From Blasia pusilla (taxonomy: Eukaryota; Marchantiophyta; Marchantiopsida; Blasiales): a stretch of 64,000 bases of DNA. The position numbers and the translations under genes were made by a program. Below the pieces are notes generated by a model that was given only the letters and a program-made list of their open reading frames with translations, had not been told where the DNA came from and made no database searches. The DNA lies in contig CM114271.1 of NCBI GenBank assembly GCA_050084515.1, positions 51,770,001-51,834,000 on the forward strand. The letters run 5' to 3'. Shown piece after piece: positions 22,640-35,930 of the stretch (positions are counted from its first letter, which is position 1; every line of letters starts with the position of its first letter).

Positions 22640-24910
22640 TTGTAGCACAGAAATAAGATGATTTTTCTGCGTCACTTCAAAGTGACCCAAGGAGTAGCAT
22701 TAACTTGTATCCATAGTGGTAGCTTAGTCCGAGTAAGTCTGCACCCAATCAAGAAAAGGTTCCCCTTCGCAAAAAAAAGCAACCCAAGTTCATCCCACTC
22801 ACATAGAAAGGAGATCGGAGGGCATACAACTTCTCTTGGACAGACTTGTTTGATGTTGAACATCCAGGCACCTGCTTCCTTTGCCCCTAGCCAATTAATA
22901 ATAAAGACCTGATCTGCACAGAGTTCGTCGTAATCATAGCATCCCGAATGTGGCTAACGCCCTTTGAGGGCAACTAATGCTCTCCCAACTAACATGGTAT
23001 GAAAGTCCATAAACCAATGACTAGGTGTAGTTTGTATGGTAACAACTTGAGGAAAGAAGTCATGGCTAACAACATAGTCCCAGACACACCCTACTTCCAC
23101 TTTGCGGCCGAGATTGTGGAGGAACATGATCAAAGCATCAAGGAACATTAATTTACCATCCTTCTCTTCGATGGCAAAGAATCAAAGAAGCGTTCACAAT
23201 ATCTTTGTGATGTCCTCACTTCGAGATCCAATCGATCGATTACAAAGGTATAAGCGGGGTGTCTCGTGTTTGCTAGCACACACTCAAGAGACCATCCACA
23301 TGTTCCTGGTGTTCTAGCCCTTGAGCAATGTTGAAGGAGTATTGCACTCATGCTAGAGTCAATTGCGATGCCCAATGTGGACATAGTATCATGACTCTTT
23401 TCACAAAGATCATACATATGCATTCTTAAATAAGTAGATATCATGCTTCTAAGAGTGGCGTGAGTCCAGGGTTAACCTGAATCTAATAAGTCCTTGTGCC
23501 GTAAACTTAGCTTCTCAATGTTACCCGCTTTGCCCCACATATCAATCAAGATATTGTATCTTTCGAAGCGTGACATCATGCCCAACTTCCTTCATCTTCC
23601 GTAACATATTCTCAACTTCTTGTACTTGCCCGCCTTTGAGAGTTTCCATCATTGTGATGAAAGTACCGAAGTCTGGGCTGGATATCGGTCGCTTGTAGCA
23701 TCAAGATTTCCATGCTAAGTTCTGGTTTTGCCTTAGAGTAAAGATCTATGAGGGTGTTGTAAGTGACTACATTAGGCTCACAACCACGCCTTTGCATCTC
23801 ACAAAACAAGTGGTGAGCAGAAGATGATTGCCATATTTTCCCAAGCAATTGATGAGAGTGTTATAAGTAAATATATTTGGCTCCACTCCAACCTTCTGCA
23901 TTTCATCATAGAACTCAACGGCTTTTTCATAGTAACCACACTTCCCACAAATATCAATCATTCTTGTGTAGAAAACCACGCCCAACGAACAACCCTTCTC
24001 TTTCATCTCAGTAAAAATAGATTTCATCGCACACTGAAATTGCCCACCTTGCCAAGGCAATCAACCATTGCAATCAGGATAATAGAATTGTCTCAGCTTG
24101 CATTATAGTACACCGCTCTCTGCGGTGCTAGCATCGCCTTAATTTCAACGATTTCGCTCTGTGATCTCAAACAACGAGTGATTTTGCTCCTTCAACGTTT
24201 CAACTTGTTCATTGGCACAGCTCACTCTGAAGTTCATTTGTAGAGTCGTTCAACACTTTCAAAGAAGCCCTCTGTTTGTTGGGCATCAAGTTCTTTGCTC
24301 ATTAGACCGACGGACTTGCTCTTGTAGCGACTCTTGCAGGAGTACTATTTGCTTTTGAAGTTCGGACTCACGGCCCTGAATGTTTGCTAATTTATTTTGT
24401 AACTGTGACTCATGTTTGGAATGTCTCTGTTCCAATTCTAACCGGCGTTCTGAGTCTCTTTGATTGTGCTTCTAAGATCTCGCTACCAATTCGTTCGAGA
24501 TGCCAACAATTCGAGTCGGTTGTGCTTTTAGAGAATTTTCTTGATGATCCGAAGTCGCTTTGGACCCGCTCTCTGCTTGAGAAGCTCGTTCGATGGTAGA
24601 CCAGGTGAAGGTGTTTTAGGGTATGAAATAGTTCTTTGCATAATTCTTCATTCTCCACTTCAAGGGTGTTACGTCTTGTTTCACCTTGCCCATCATCCGC
24701 ATGCCCACGCCGAGGACCAGAAGTCACACGAGTCATGTGCACTCGGACCATCCTGCCCTTTATCGTGAGTCGCGTCTTCTTGAGCTACACGGAGCTGCTC
24801 TTGAGTGTGCATTAACTCTCTTGAGCTTAGATTCTACTACCTCACTCTCTCTTTCCTTCTCAAAGCAATGGCAGACTGCATTTGCGCTCGCCCAAAACAC
24901 ATGACATCAG
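22640..24910 (-). pseudogene. Captured host gene fragment: coiled coil + PPR repeats + SMR-like end
   Basis: Read on the minus strand. 24.9-24.06 kb has Gln/Glu/Leu heptad-like stretches (for example ESQLQNKLANIQGRESELQK) in shifting frames. 24.06-23.6 kb has PPR repeats with FYTRMIDICGKCGYYEKAVE, PNIFTYNTLINCLGKYG and PNVVTYNTLIDLYSKA. 23.44-22.67 kb has a C-terminal part with SHWFMDFHTMLVGRALVALK, which resembles the start of SMR domains in PPR-SMR proteins. Frameshifts occur near 23835 and elsewhere, with stops between. PPR proteins bind organellar RNA. Its lack of introns and its place inside the transposon, opposite to the transposase, fit capture of a host gene. Confidence 0.65.
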
Positions 24911-25656
24911 CGCTATAGAATCATGTAAATCATTTTACCCTTTCGAGCTATGTCCTGTAAAGTCCGGAACAGGAGCGCTGGTCCGAGTGATAGATTGAAA
25001 AATTTGCGCCTAATTCTTGTCTATTCAGAGAAATATTAAGCGCCCAATTCTTGGGAACTACTTCATCTTAAGCGCCCAAGTAGAACTACTTCATGCCGAG
25101 AAAGATTGATTGGGATTTGTGTCCTCAAAAGTAGTCTACTCACCTCGTCTTCATGGCCCTTCACTCTATTACAGTGTATTACTCAAGATTTCCACCAATT
25201 TCTCCTGAAACAAAAGTTAAAGTTTCCAACGAGTCGTAGTGATTAAATGTAGAGCATTAAACTAGATCTTGATGAAACCAACTCATTCTTTGAAGCAGAA
25301 AGCTCAATAGATAAACATGAATAATCAGTTCGAGTTATGTTTTACCAATTTCCAATCGGACAAAAGATCCCAACTAAGGAAAGGGACACATAGATTATGT
25401 CTCTAGATTCAGTTCTCTTGTGCATTCATCAAAGCACTGATTCGCTGGAAACATTTATTAGACGAGGGCCATGATGAAGTGTACATATCAAAAGACTGAG
25501 TCATTATCTGAATTTGGGTGTGTTACAATTGTCATTCAGGAATGTCGTTGGAAGCATTGGACCGCATCGGTGAGGATTGTTAGTGATGATTGAGATCTCC
25601 ATCGAGATAAGAACCAGGTTAGGTATCGTGCCTTATCATACTTGTCTTGACTTCAC

Positions 25657-28600
25657 GTGAGTATGCATTCAGATGATAGCTCGGCCGACCATGGTTTATG
25701 GAATTCGTTATTGAGGCAAGATGTCATGGTTTTGGATGTGTTTGGAATGTTTGATTCACACTTTGGAATCTACTTCAATCCCCTTAGAATGGATTTGAAC
25801 CACCCAGTTAGAGTAAAGGCACATGATTCCAAGTTGTGGCAACGGAAAGCACACGTGCTAGTGTACTGGGTTGTAAAAGATTGCGGTGTCCGTGCAATGA
25901 CTGTAAGGGTGGGTCTACGTTGTCCATCGGCAAGGTGGAAGCACATTTGAGAAAAAATGGACGCTCGGCGCTTTGTCGAGTGCCAAAATCTAGGGATGGA
26001 TGGGACTCTTCAGATGAGGAGTGGCTTATGCATGATCTTGCTGAAAAAAGAAGCCAAGAGGATAAGACAATGGAGTCAGGCCCCACCTTCCATGTGGATG
26101 GAAGGGAGAGATCTTCCATGGCAGATATAGACGAGCACATTGACGTTCATAAAATGCTCAATGATAATTTCCAGAAATACGACCATATACACGAGGATGA
26201 AATCGAAGAGACATCTCTCATCGATGAATTACCGTAACGGGAATATCAAACGAAGAACCACCATTCAATCATGGAGATGAATATGAGGAGCTTTTTGAAG
26301 CTTGCAAACCCTTGTTTCCTCAGCAAAAACATATGTTTTGGCTTTTGTCATGTTACTATTTAACATTCAAACCACCCATGGCGTCCCAAATGTAGCTATT
26401 GGAATTTCTGAAACTCGCTTTGTAAGTTGGTCCTACCAGCAGGAACTTGGTGCCACCGAGTTATTATGTAGCAAAAAAACTCATTGGTAAACTAGGCTTA
26501 GGTTACAACAAGTATCCATGCGTGTCCAGCTGGATGTGTTTTATTCGGGTGATTTGGCTCAAGTGAGATCTGTCCATTATGTGGGAAACCAAGGTTCTGG
26601 ACAGTGGGTAGAACGTTGGTACCATGTAAGGTATTAAGGCATTTTCCTGTCATACCTCGGATGAGACGTATGTTTAGATGCAAGACGTTGTCTGAATTGT
26701 TAACATGGGCCCCCTTGAATCAGAGCAAGGATAGCTTAGTAAGACATACAGCTGATTGCAAGTCATGGCGCCACATGGACAACTTATATCCGGACTTTGC
26801 CGAGGAGAAGAGGAATTGCAGGTTTGGGCTAGCTTTGGACAGAGTGAATCCATTTTCAGACAAGTCGAGTTCGTGGTCAACATGGCCCGTGCTTCTTGTT
26901 AATTATAACTTGCCTCCCTGGCTCCAGACAAAAAAATTCTTTGTGATGCTCTCTTTGATCATACCAGGAAAGGAAAGTGTAAATGGGAAAAACATAGACA
27001 CATACTTGCTTCCTCTAGTGGAAGAGTTCCAAGAATTGTGGAAAGGGTTCAATTTCATGACGTCCAGGAAGGTAGGCGGAAGTTGGAACTTCATGTTCAG
27101 GGCTACCTTACTATGGACCATAAATGATTACCCGGCATACGGAACTATAGTGAAGGCAGAGCCATGGTGGAAAATTAGGATGTACTATATGCGGGCCTCG
27201 AGTGGATTCTGATTTTTCAAAGTCTTGTGGCAAGCCCATATACGGTTGTCATCGTCGATATCTCCCATTGAGCCATCCATGGAGGACCCGCAGGTATGGA
27301 TCTCACTTCAACGGGAGTGCAGAACTTAGACCACGCGTGCCTAGACTACTTTCAGAGAGATTATTGGATGGGCAAATGAAAAACATGCATATGATGAGAG
27401 TGGGGGGGGGTCGAGAAGACGGCCCTACTGATCCCTACAAGAGAACTGGGGTGAAAAGGCTGAGTATACTATATTCGTTGCCATATTGGCGAGTATCCTG
27501 CTCCTTCTCTGTATTATCCATTCTTTATGTTATGAAATAGTGGCTATAGAGGAGGATAGCTTTTGTTTGATTTGATTGTGAATATTAGCTATCATGTTGA
27601 AGTTGTGAGATGTCCATGCTTCCTTGACGATACAATCAGAATTTGCTTATACGCCATACGTTAGATGTAATGCACGTTGAGAAGAATATCGTTGAGAATC
27701 TAGTCAAGACCTTATTTGGAGTGAAAGATATTGTGAAAGTAAGGAGAGATCTGGAGGCCCGTGGGATTCGATCCCATTTGTGGTTGCAACCCCATCCTAG
27801 TAAACCCCAAGTTTTGCTTAAACCAGTTTCCGATTATTGTCTATCTCCCCATGACTTGAACACTTTCCTTTCGAGGATTCAAAACTTGAAAGTGCCATCT
27901 GGATATTGTGGAGAACTCTCCAAGCATGTGGTTAATCGAAAATTGGGCAATATGAAATCACATGATTACCATGTCTTCATTCAAAGCAAGTCCTTCCTTA
28001 TTGCATCCGTGGTCTTTTGAAAGACCACGTGAGAATGGTGGTTATTAGATTATCCGGCATTTTTAGAATGGTGTGTACAAAGGTGTATGATCCGGCTTTA
28101 TTTGACAAACTCTTGGAAGAGACCGCCATAACCCTTTGTCTGCATTTTGAAATGCACTTCCCTCCATCTTTCTTCGACGTGATGACACATTTGTTGATTC
28201 ATGTCATAGAAGAGTTGGACATGTGTGGGCCAAGAGCATGTCGATGGATGTATCCAATGGAGCGATATATGGGGTACATGAAGAAATATACGGTCTAAAG
28301 CTAGACCGAGGAGGGGTGTATGGCGAAGGGTATGTGAAGGACGAGGCATTAGGGTTTGTGACCGAGTATATGAAAAGGTTTGAAGACGTATGGACGCGAG
28401 TGTGGGATGATGGGGAGGAAGAGGGGTCGTTGGTGAGGAGCTAGAAGGTGCAGGCACTCGGTTCGACTTTCGCGAGAAATGATCAACTTAGCACATCATT
28501 ATGTGTTGCATAATCTGAGGTCATGGTTGATTGGCAAAGGTAAAACTCTCCAATATATGCTTTTCAAGGTTATAGTTATGTAAATTACAGTTCGGACTCT

Positions 28601-29341
28601 CAAAGTGTATATTATTTTGGTATTGACACATTAAATACAAAAGAATGTACTAATACCATTAACATTGTTATTGAACAGGAAATATCAGTCATGTTCGAGA
28701 GACATTCCTTTTGAAAAGTGGATTCGCCTTGCCATTACACACGATGCAATTGACAACTCAAAAGATCCTGATGCTCACCTACTATCGTTAGCTATACCTC
28801 CTAATAGTAGGGCATTGTCATTCAAGAGTATGAAAGCCTACGGAAACCACTTCAGGGTAGAAGGGCCAAGTGGTGCGACACCCTTCTCCACTTATGATAG
28901 TGGAATAGGTGCAGTATTTGTTGATGAAAAAAGTTCCAACCAGAATTGTCTATACTCATACGTTGGGGTGTTGGTTGATATTCTCTTGATTATGGGGTTG
29001 TAGAACAACCCATAATACTAATGCGAGGGCGGTGGGTTAAAGCAAATTGGGATTCAAGAGTAGGATCCATGAAATTAGATAAGGAGGGTTTTCTGTTGGC
29101 CAACTTGAGGTCATGCGAGCCATTAGATCACCAGCCATTTGTTTTCCCATCACAAGTGCAACAAGTGTTTTATGGAGATGCCGATGAGGGTGGAGGATGG
29201 AAAGTGGTAATGAGGAAGGAAGCTAGAGCTCGGAGAGTTTATTTTGATGACTTAGAGTCGCTAGATGGAGCTTGTAATGTTTTGCCCACCTTCCATGCCA
29301 CATGCATGGAACCAGGGAATCTACAGATGCAAGTACCTTAG
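25657..29341 (+). pseudogene. Tnp2-like CACTA transposase (TnpD type)
   Basis: Domains follow the usual order. 25836-26237 is transposase-associated, with LRCPCNDCKG and VEAHLRKNG. 26.4-27.4 kb is the Transposase_21 region, with PSYYVAKKLIGKLGLGYNK, WRHMDNLYPDFA, NPF, WPVLLVNYNLPPWL, LIPGKE and LLWTINDYPAYG, then RRYLPLSHPWR. 27643-28020 has RHTLDVMHVEKN. 28017-28298 is DUF4218-like, with FPPSFFDVMTHLLIHVIEEL and RWMYPMERYMGYMKKY. 28665-29341 is DUF4216-like, with FVFPSQVQQVFYGDADEGG. A possible intron lies between YW (about 27490) and LLIRHTLD (27640). Other frame changes (near 26237, 26376, 29003) look like decay. It would cut and join the CACTA ends. Confidence 0.85.
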
Positions 29342-29959
29342 AGCTAGAGTCCTAAGTGATGCGAGAGATGGAAACTGCTAGAGTGGATGTGCAACATGTG
29401 CCAATAATCCATGTATGCGATATGATAGAAGATGTTGATTCAGACTCTAATAACTCAGAATCAGATTAGATTAATTCATAGTTGTTTCTTTGGTACTCAT
29501 CATTGTGTTTTTTTTTTGGTATGATTCAAATAATTGACTTTTGTTACGAGGATGTAAGTGAATTCTGGTGTTGTTGGGCATAATGGAATGAAACTCTACG
29601 GCAACAAGTAGAACTCTCGAATTGCCGTCAAGTTAGGTGTTATTCTTGCTAACTTGTCGTCTACAGAGGGAGGGAGGCGCTTGGAACGGTGTACCTGATA
29701 TGATGACTCAAGAGAACGTGGAATCCAATCAGAGTTCATCTTGGGATGGTATAGATAATGTTCAACAAAGTCCTAATCCATACAAAGAAGAAAGGAATCG
29801 AGAGTGAAAGAGAGAAAGGCCAAAGAGGCGGAGTTGTTTGGTGGGTTGAAGGATTGGTAAGTATGATCTTGGATAATCTTTTTTCTTTTGCTTTATTTGG
29901 TCAAGTGTATCATGTTCATATAGTGGTTGTACATTAGAAAATATGACAAAATTTGTGTG
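29342..29959. other. Spacer between the two CACTA genes
   Basis: No protein domain is seen. It contains the 3' end of the Tnp2 gene and probably the promoter and first intron of the TnpA-like gene, but no element is distinct enough to mark. Confidence 0.4.
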
Positions 29960-32900
29960 ATCATATTTTGAAGGTTTGTTGCTCCAAGGGTTGTGAAGGA
30001 GCGCAAGCCTTTGCCATTTTGGAATCCTTCCTTCCACAAAGACGCAGACTTACGGTTGGAGGAGAAGGCCACTAACCAAAGTGTAATCCCGAGGAGATTC
30101 GAAAAGATTGTTCAGATAGTGATTCCAAAGACCCCTATTATAATCCACTCCTAGAGATGGACTTCTTGGGGATCAAGAGGATGACGACTTGTGGTGGAGG
30201 ATGGGAGGGTACTTTCTCTTCACATCTTGTTGTTTTGCTACTCTCTTCAGATTTCAGAATTATGACGATTGTGTTAACTCAACAAAATAAATGTTTTGAA
30301 GGAGCGCCCAATCGAACCATTTGAAGGAGCGCCCAATCGAACCATCCAAACAAGGAAGTGTACGAAATTCCACCAATACAAACGATGCGGTAATGTAATT
30401 GTACACATGGAGGAATATTCAACTATCTCTATATGTATGATTGGTATGTAATAAATTGAGTGGTAGAAGCCTGTCATTATGACTTCACTAATCTTTGCTC
30501 ATCAAATGGTCTCTAGTTTAGTTTATTCATCCATTTACTTGCATCTGCAGCCCATGGATGGAACTCCATCACAACCCATAATGCCTTCGCAAGCATATCC
30601 CCCTCATCCACCCCCATGGGCACAAAGCCAGATGCCGTGGTGGGTACCAATGATGATGCAATCACCGATGGGTTATGGAAGTCAATTTCAGCCACCATGG
30701 ACCAATGGAGCTCAATCATCCATGAACATCCCACCCCCATGGGTAAGCAGGCTTACTATTTTGTTCTTTCTTGTTTTGCACACGGAATTCAATTAATTGG
30801 AAGTCTAACTAGTTAATTGTATTTCTTTTGTGGACACAAGGGACATGGGCCATCCCAACCGCTACCCCCAACACCATTGGTACCTCCATTGGCCAACGGG
30901 AATACGGATGATGAATTATACCGTAGTAGGTCTCAATCTTGCACAACACCAAGCCTATCAGAAAATTTGACCCCGCAAGCAGGTGCATCTAAAGGTGACT
31001 TCTCACTTGGTTCCAAGTTTGCAAATTTATACTAAAATAGGTTTTGTATTATGAAAGGTGTGAAATTATTACTAGTATAAGTTGGTCTTATAGTTAATAT
31101 AGTTCAACATAATTATGATTTGGTGAGTTTATAATTGTCGGCCCTATATTTTTTATATCTGAGAATTGGGATGGTGGTATATTTGTAGGAGAGCGGCAGA
31201 GTCGCACAAAGCGTGATTTGTGGACTCGTGATGTCTCCATTAGGAAGGAGCAAAACTTAAAACCTAGATGTGAGCTCATGCCAAATGGTATTCCGTCGCC
31301 TAGAGTTCCTAGTTATGAGCCTTGGCTAAATGAATTGAAGGTATGGGTGATGAGGTACTTGGACTTATCATGTATTGAGATTGGTAAACAGAATTCTATC
31401 AAAGCATGGTCTTTGCTCGTAATCATATCCTTGAGGCATACACATATGTGGGTGCATCATCTCTTTCGCTTGATTTCATGAAGAAAAAAATAGCACAACT
31501 ATTGAAAACCGAGTGATCCAATGTCAAGAACTATTGGACATTACATGGGGCTCATCCAGCAGTCCCATGTCACACTGATACCAATGAGGAGTCATGGAAT
31601 CGATTAGTAGATTATTGGCTCTCCGAGGAAGGAAAAATGAAGGCGAAAAAAGATGGCTCGAGCAAGGGCCAAGGTCCAGACTTTAAATTTCTCCGGCCGT
31701 GCAGGTTTAGATGGACTTGATGTAAGTCATCTTGGCATTCCCTAGTTTTCTTGCTAAAGTTATATAATGGTAGAAAACTTTCATTATTGCTTCATTTCCA
31801 TATTTGCAATGAATCCTTTCACATGCATGAATTTCATAATTTATGTATTTAAGGCATGTGTGAGTGCAACAACGTACCTCAAAGGAGTCCTTGGGCACGG
31901 GGCTAGAATATACGGAGAGAAGCGAGTTGCCTAAGCAACTAGGTTTCACACAATTGAGTTCATCGGTAAATGTAAATGCTTAACTCTTTTCTTACCCGTT
32001 GGCTTGAGATGGCTAGTATTATGACCTTCATCTGATTGGGTCATGGAGTTAATATCATATCCTTAATCATGTTGAATTATGGTGTTAGTATCATGATTGT
32101 ATCTAAGTGTGTAATTGTAAAACCATATTTTTTTGGTACCTAATTGATCGTTGGATTATATATGCAGAGTGTGGAATCTAGAGTCACTATTCAATTGGAA
32201 GAAGTGGAAAAGAAGTGGAGCGCAGATTTGGATGATGTGAAGTTGCAAATGGAACGGCAGAACAAGGCATTAAGTGTACTCATGGAAATGGTGTCCAAAC
32301 TTACTTCAAAGGATGTGTCTTCAACACCACACCAGATTTCTAGTTCCCCGCCATCCAATTCTCAACCATATGCAACAACAGATGAGAAACTCACATCAGG
32401 TAGCCCATTCTCATTCTTCCGCCCTTGGTTTTCAATGGATATAACTACTTGTCCTTTCCAAAGATGAGCATTTCACAACCTGACTTTCTTTGTTTTGAGT
32501 AACTTACAATCAGTGTTGAACCTATACCAACGTCTCTGACCGGAAAATTAGGGAAGAGGAAGATCTCCACACAAAAAGAGGCAATGCCAACTACACAATC
32601 TGGTGGTAAGTAGAGAGTTTAGCTTCACTACATGTAGGGTTGTATAATATAATTACTTGTTGAAGTGAAGAATCTGGTTTTACAATTCATTTCTCAATAC
32701 TTGGGTTGTTTGTTGAAGTGCGTAACGGAGCAACAAAAGGAGAAGTTCCACGAAAGTGCAGACGGTGATACTCGAATCACTCGTAAGTATGTCATCCTTG
32801 GCATAATGAATTTATCGTGGCATAGTTTTCAAACTATCCACGAAACAAAACTCATTTCTTCCTACAACCTTCAATGGACTTTGTCGTGCATAATGTGCAG

Positions 32901-33545
32901 AAAACGTGAGTATGGATAGCCAAGCCAAATCATCACCATCCAAAAGAGTAAGTCTAGGCTACAACGATGGTTTGAATGAGCAGAAAGTGAAATCAGATCA
33001 GGCCCGTCTAAGAAAATAACTAAGGTAATTTATCTCATCTATAATGGCCTCTTCTATTCAAGGTTTATATGACGACATCGATAATTCTTGTTGTGGACAA
33101 GTCAAATGGTCGTCTAGGACTTGTGAACTTTTCACGTCATCTTCCAAAATGGGGATGGTCTTTCAAACGGGTATATCATAGCAGTTTTTTATTTTCAGAT
33201 TAATGGTGCAAATGCATGTGGAAAGAATTTGAATTGGTACTAACTAAATGCCTGTGTATTTTTTTAGCTACGAATTGGTGATCACGTATTACTCACCAAG
33301 CCAAAGTTGAGTAGGATGGTGCTTGGGTGGGAGTTATATCAGGTTTTGGTGGGAGAGACAAGTTCCATGCCAAACACATCCCCTTAGGCGTGGTGAGGGT
33401 TGATCTAAACGAGGTGTTCGAACGAGAACATGCTTTGTGGATGCGAATTTGATAGACGAACCTGCACAGAAACATTTGGTGATGCTCTTGGTTCAAGCAT
33501 GCTCTGGCCAGAGATGCATATGAGAAAGATGAATCAATAGAATAG
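29960..33545 (+). pseudogene. TnpA-like second CACTA gene, probably multi-exon
   Basis: A series of short plus-strand frames follows the transposase. 30479-30796 and 30817-31035 are Pro/Met-rich (PPHPPPWAQSQMPWWVP). 31218-31720 has WTRDVSIRKEQNLKPRCELM and then the Transposase_24-like block ESWNRLVDYWLSEEGKMKAK. 32144-32467 is a coiled-coil stretch (QLEEVEKKWSADLDDVKLQM). 33300-33440 has FHAKHIPLGVVRVDLNEVFE, which recalls the C-terminal Transposase_23 domain. In En/Spm the A protein binds subterminal repeats and is made from spliced RNA, so breaks may be introns. The exact exon structure is not resolved here. Confidence 0.6.
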
Positions 33546-33699
33546 TCTTTTCTTTTGGCACCCAACTATCTAAGGTGCAATAACTTTGTTTTCATGGATG
33601 ACATAATCTCTCTTGCTCTTTCAAGATGAGATCATAAACCCTATTATATTTGATATTTGTATTTTTATCTATTTTTGAATGATAACCCCATGTAATAAT

Positions 33700-34578
33700 G
33701 ATTAATTTTGTAATTTGGTGTATGGAAGCTACTCTTAAGTGACATTCCACCCCTCAAAATCTGTTTTCAAAAGAGGATTTCAATAATTCAGATCCATTCA
33801 TTCTTGCACAGTTCAAAAGGCATAATAAATATTCCAAAATATCAAAAATTTATATTCCCACTAGTCATATCAATATAACTTGCACAGTACTCTTCAAAAA
33901 CTAAAGTAGTAAGCTTCAAGTTCTCTCTAGTCATAATTGTATGACTCATGTAGTTCTGTTGCAATGGCTTTATAATTTCCGCTACTCATATAGTCATATC
34001 TTCACGACTAAACCAGTTGTGTCCTCTTTTATAGTAGTCATGTAACTCTACTCTTCTAGTCATAGTACATGACTACATGAGTCCATACCAACATTTCAAT
34101 AAAATAAAATGACTACATGAGTTGCCAACTATAACTCAATGGAGTATACTTGGTGCATTTTGATAGGATATCCTGAAATTTTGCACACCAACCATGACTA
34201 AAGGAGTCGTTGGTGGTAACTAGAAAAATATACACATATGACTAGCCGAGTCGTACTCAAGTCCACATCATCAGTGACATGTCACAGCAATAGTCCATGT
34301 CATCAGTGACACATCACACTAAATAGTCCATGTCATTGATGATGTGTCATTATTCCACGTCATCTGAGTGACGTGTTAGTCATGGCCTCATGACTACACC
34401 CTCTAGTCATATACCAACCTCCACCTAAGCTAACCATCCTAGTTAGCCTAGTCGCCAAACAAATATGACTTGGCTTTTGTGTCTAAAGTAGTCGTTAGTC
34501 ATTGTTAGTCGTGGTATGTAAAATATGACTCATATGAGTCATATAACCTAGTCATAAAACCAGGGATTTCTTCTAGTG
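33700..34578. repeat. Right subterminal repeat region of the CACTA element
   Basis: Over twenty AGTCAT/ATGACT-type motifs are packed here in both orientations, ending in ATTTCTTCTAGTG. A short internal repeat with GTCCATGTCATCAGTGACA is seen near 34270-34370. It mirrors the left array and is likely the TnpA-binding region. Confidence 0.85.
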
Positions 34579-35300
34579 ATCATATGCTCGACGTAGAACC
34601 TCCCTATGCATCAAGTTTGTCCACCACAAGCGTGAACAATGTGCACGTGAGCCAACTCGCGCTGCATCCAACAACACCGCTCGTCCAATCCAAGACCGCA
34701 CCTCATGAACACTCGCCATCATCCGGGTCCGATTGTCACCCAACAATGGAACATTCTCCAGAATGTAAGCTGGAGCACGTGCCTGATGAACCTGAAGATG
34801 TCGTAACACCCGTAACATCTCCCAAAACAATTGAGACCTAGGGTCCTGTAATCCCTCATCATGACCAGCATGTGTATGACCCTGACATGGCCATCCAACA
34901 ATCACCAAATCTACAGGACCAACCCTCTCAAGGTCCTGCGCCCCCAACAATGCAATATGTGACTGAAAAGCACGCTGGTATCCACGAATAGCTGATGGCG
35001 GCAACAACTCTGGATATCTCCGCATCAACTGAGCGATATGTCGGGATGAGACTCTCTGGGCCGTCTCATCTCGCTCCACATACACGTATCTCCGCACAGG
35101 AATACCAGTCTGCAACACTGCAGCCAAACCAATGCTAATCCCACTAAAGAGATCTTACACACAAATGCCCTCCGACAGATACTTCCATACAATGGGTTTA
35201 GTATCCAAAGGGGATAACCAAACTGGACTAGAAGTAGGAGTCCACCGTGGGGCCTCCTCTTCCTCGTGAGGTATAACAGCCTCATACCAAGCCTCCTACA
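34579..35300 (-). pseudogene. DNA cytosine-5 methyltransferase, N-terminal part (A1)
   Basis: The open part (34573-35127) carries YVERDETAQRVSSRH, the catalytic loop GWPCQGHTHAG (Cys codon 34885-34887), the ENV box in AYILENVPLLGD and the motif VIII region LLDAARVGSRAH. Upstream, motif I reads in frame as V-stop-DLFSGISIGLAAVL: a TAA at 35155-35157 replaces a Leu codon. At 34579 the frame meets the CACTA transposon; the rest lies at 17645-18253. The motif order is that of DNMT1/DNMT3-type enzymes, not the rearranged DRM order. It would transfer a methyl group from S-adenosylmethionine to cytosine. Confidence 0.85.
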
Positions 35301-35451
35301 CTAGGCGATCAGCCTCCTGCCGTAGTACACCGCCTGAACTCCAAAGTGGCACATCCAACGATGAGGATGCCACTGCTGCAAAACTAGGGACCTCCTCTAC
35401 CTCCTCATCCATAGGAGAATCCATAGCAGATACATTACCCTCCAAAAAGTC

Positions 35452-35930
35452 TCATGGCCAAGTGACTACTCCACTAAAACCAGCCACAGATGCTAACACC
35501 GTTGGGGAAGACCCTCCTGGTCGAGCCGCATAAATAAATCTCACAGGAACTTGGCTCATATGTCCATCCCCGGACTGCCAACCAGGTCTATAAGACGTTG
35601 TCTCAGTCCAGTAATCCATATGAAAACCCATCGGGTACAATACTGCTCCTCCAACTAGTACATCATACGACTCGGCTGATGTGATTGCTGCAGATACTCC
35701 CAACCGAGAGCTATCAGTCCCATGATCTGGTCTCAACTGTACAGAAAACTTCTCACGTGTCATGAATTGAGACCTATCATTGGCTCCTCCAAGTGATGTT
35801 TGAATCTGGAATGGGCAAGGCTCAAGCTCTGACCTCCGAATACCCAAACCAATACATGCCGCCTTTCCCAACATCAACGGTTGGGCACCAGAGTCTAACA
35901 AGACTCTATCTGGTCTATACACCTGTCATG
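35452..35930 (-). pseudogene. Aspartic protease region (A1)
   Basis: A 156-codon frame starting near VYRPDRVLLDSGAQPLMLGK. DSGA is the active-site triad of retroviral-type aspartic proteases. The downstream part (SYDVLVGGAVLYPMGFHMDY and SYRPGWQSGDG) is kept in A2 and in family B. It cuts the polyprotein. It is followed, in the same order as in A2, by a linker to the methyltransferase. Confidence 0.85.

Larger units (their letters stand above)
18254..34578 (+). mobile_element. Complete CACTA (En/Spm) DNA transposon, 16,325 bp
   Basis: The left end is CACTAGAAGAAAT and the right end is its exact inverse ATTTCTTCTAGTG, a 13-bp perfect terminal repeat, flanked by ATC duplications. Both ends have dense subterminal repeats around ATGACTA/TAGTCAT. 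Inside, in order: tandem repeats (18.5-20.7 kb), a captured PPR-gene fragment on the opposite strand (22.6-24.9 kb), a Tnp2-like transposase (25.65-29.35 kb) and a TnpA-like region (30-33.55 kb). It is inserted in the methyltransferase of the A1 retrotransposon. The transposase frames carry several shifts, so this copy is probably inactive unless introns explain them. Confidence 0.95.
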
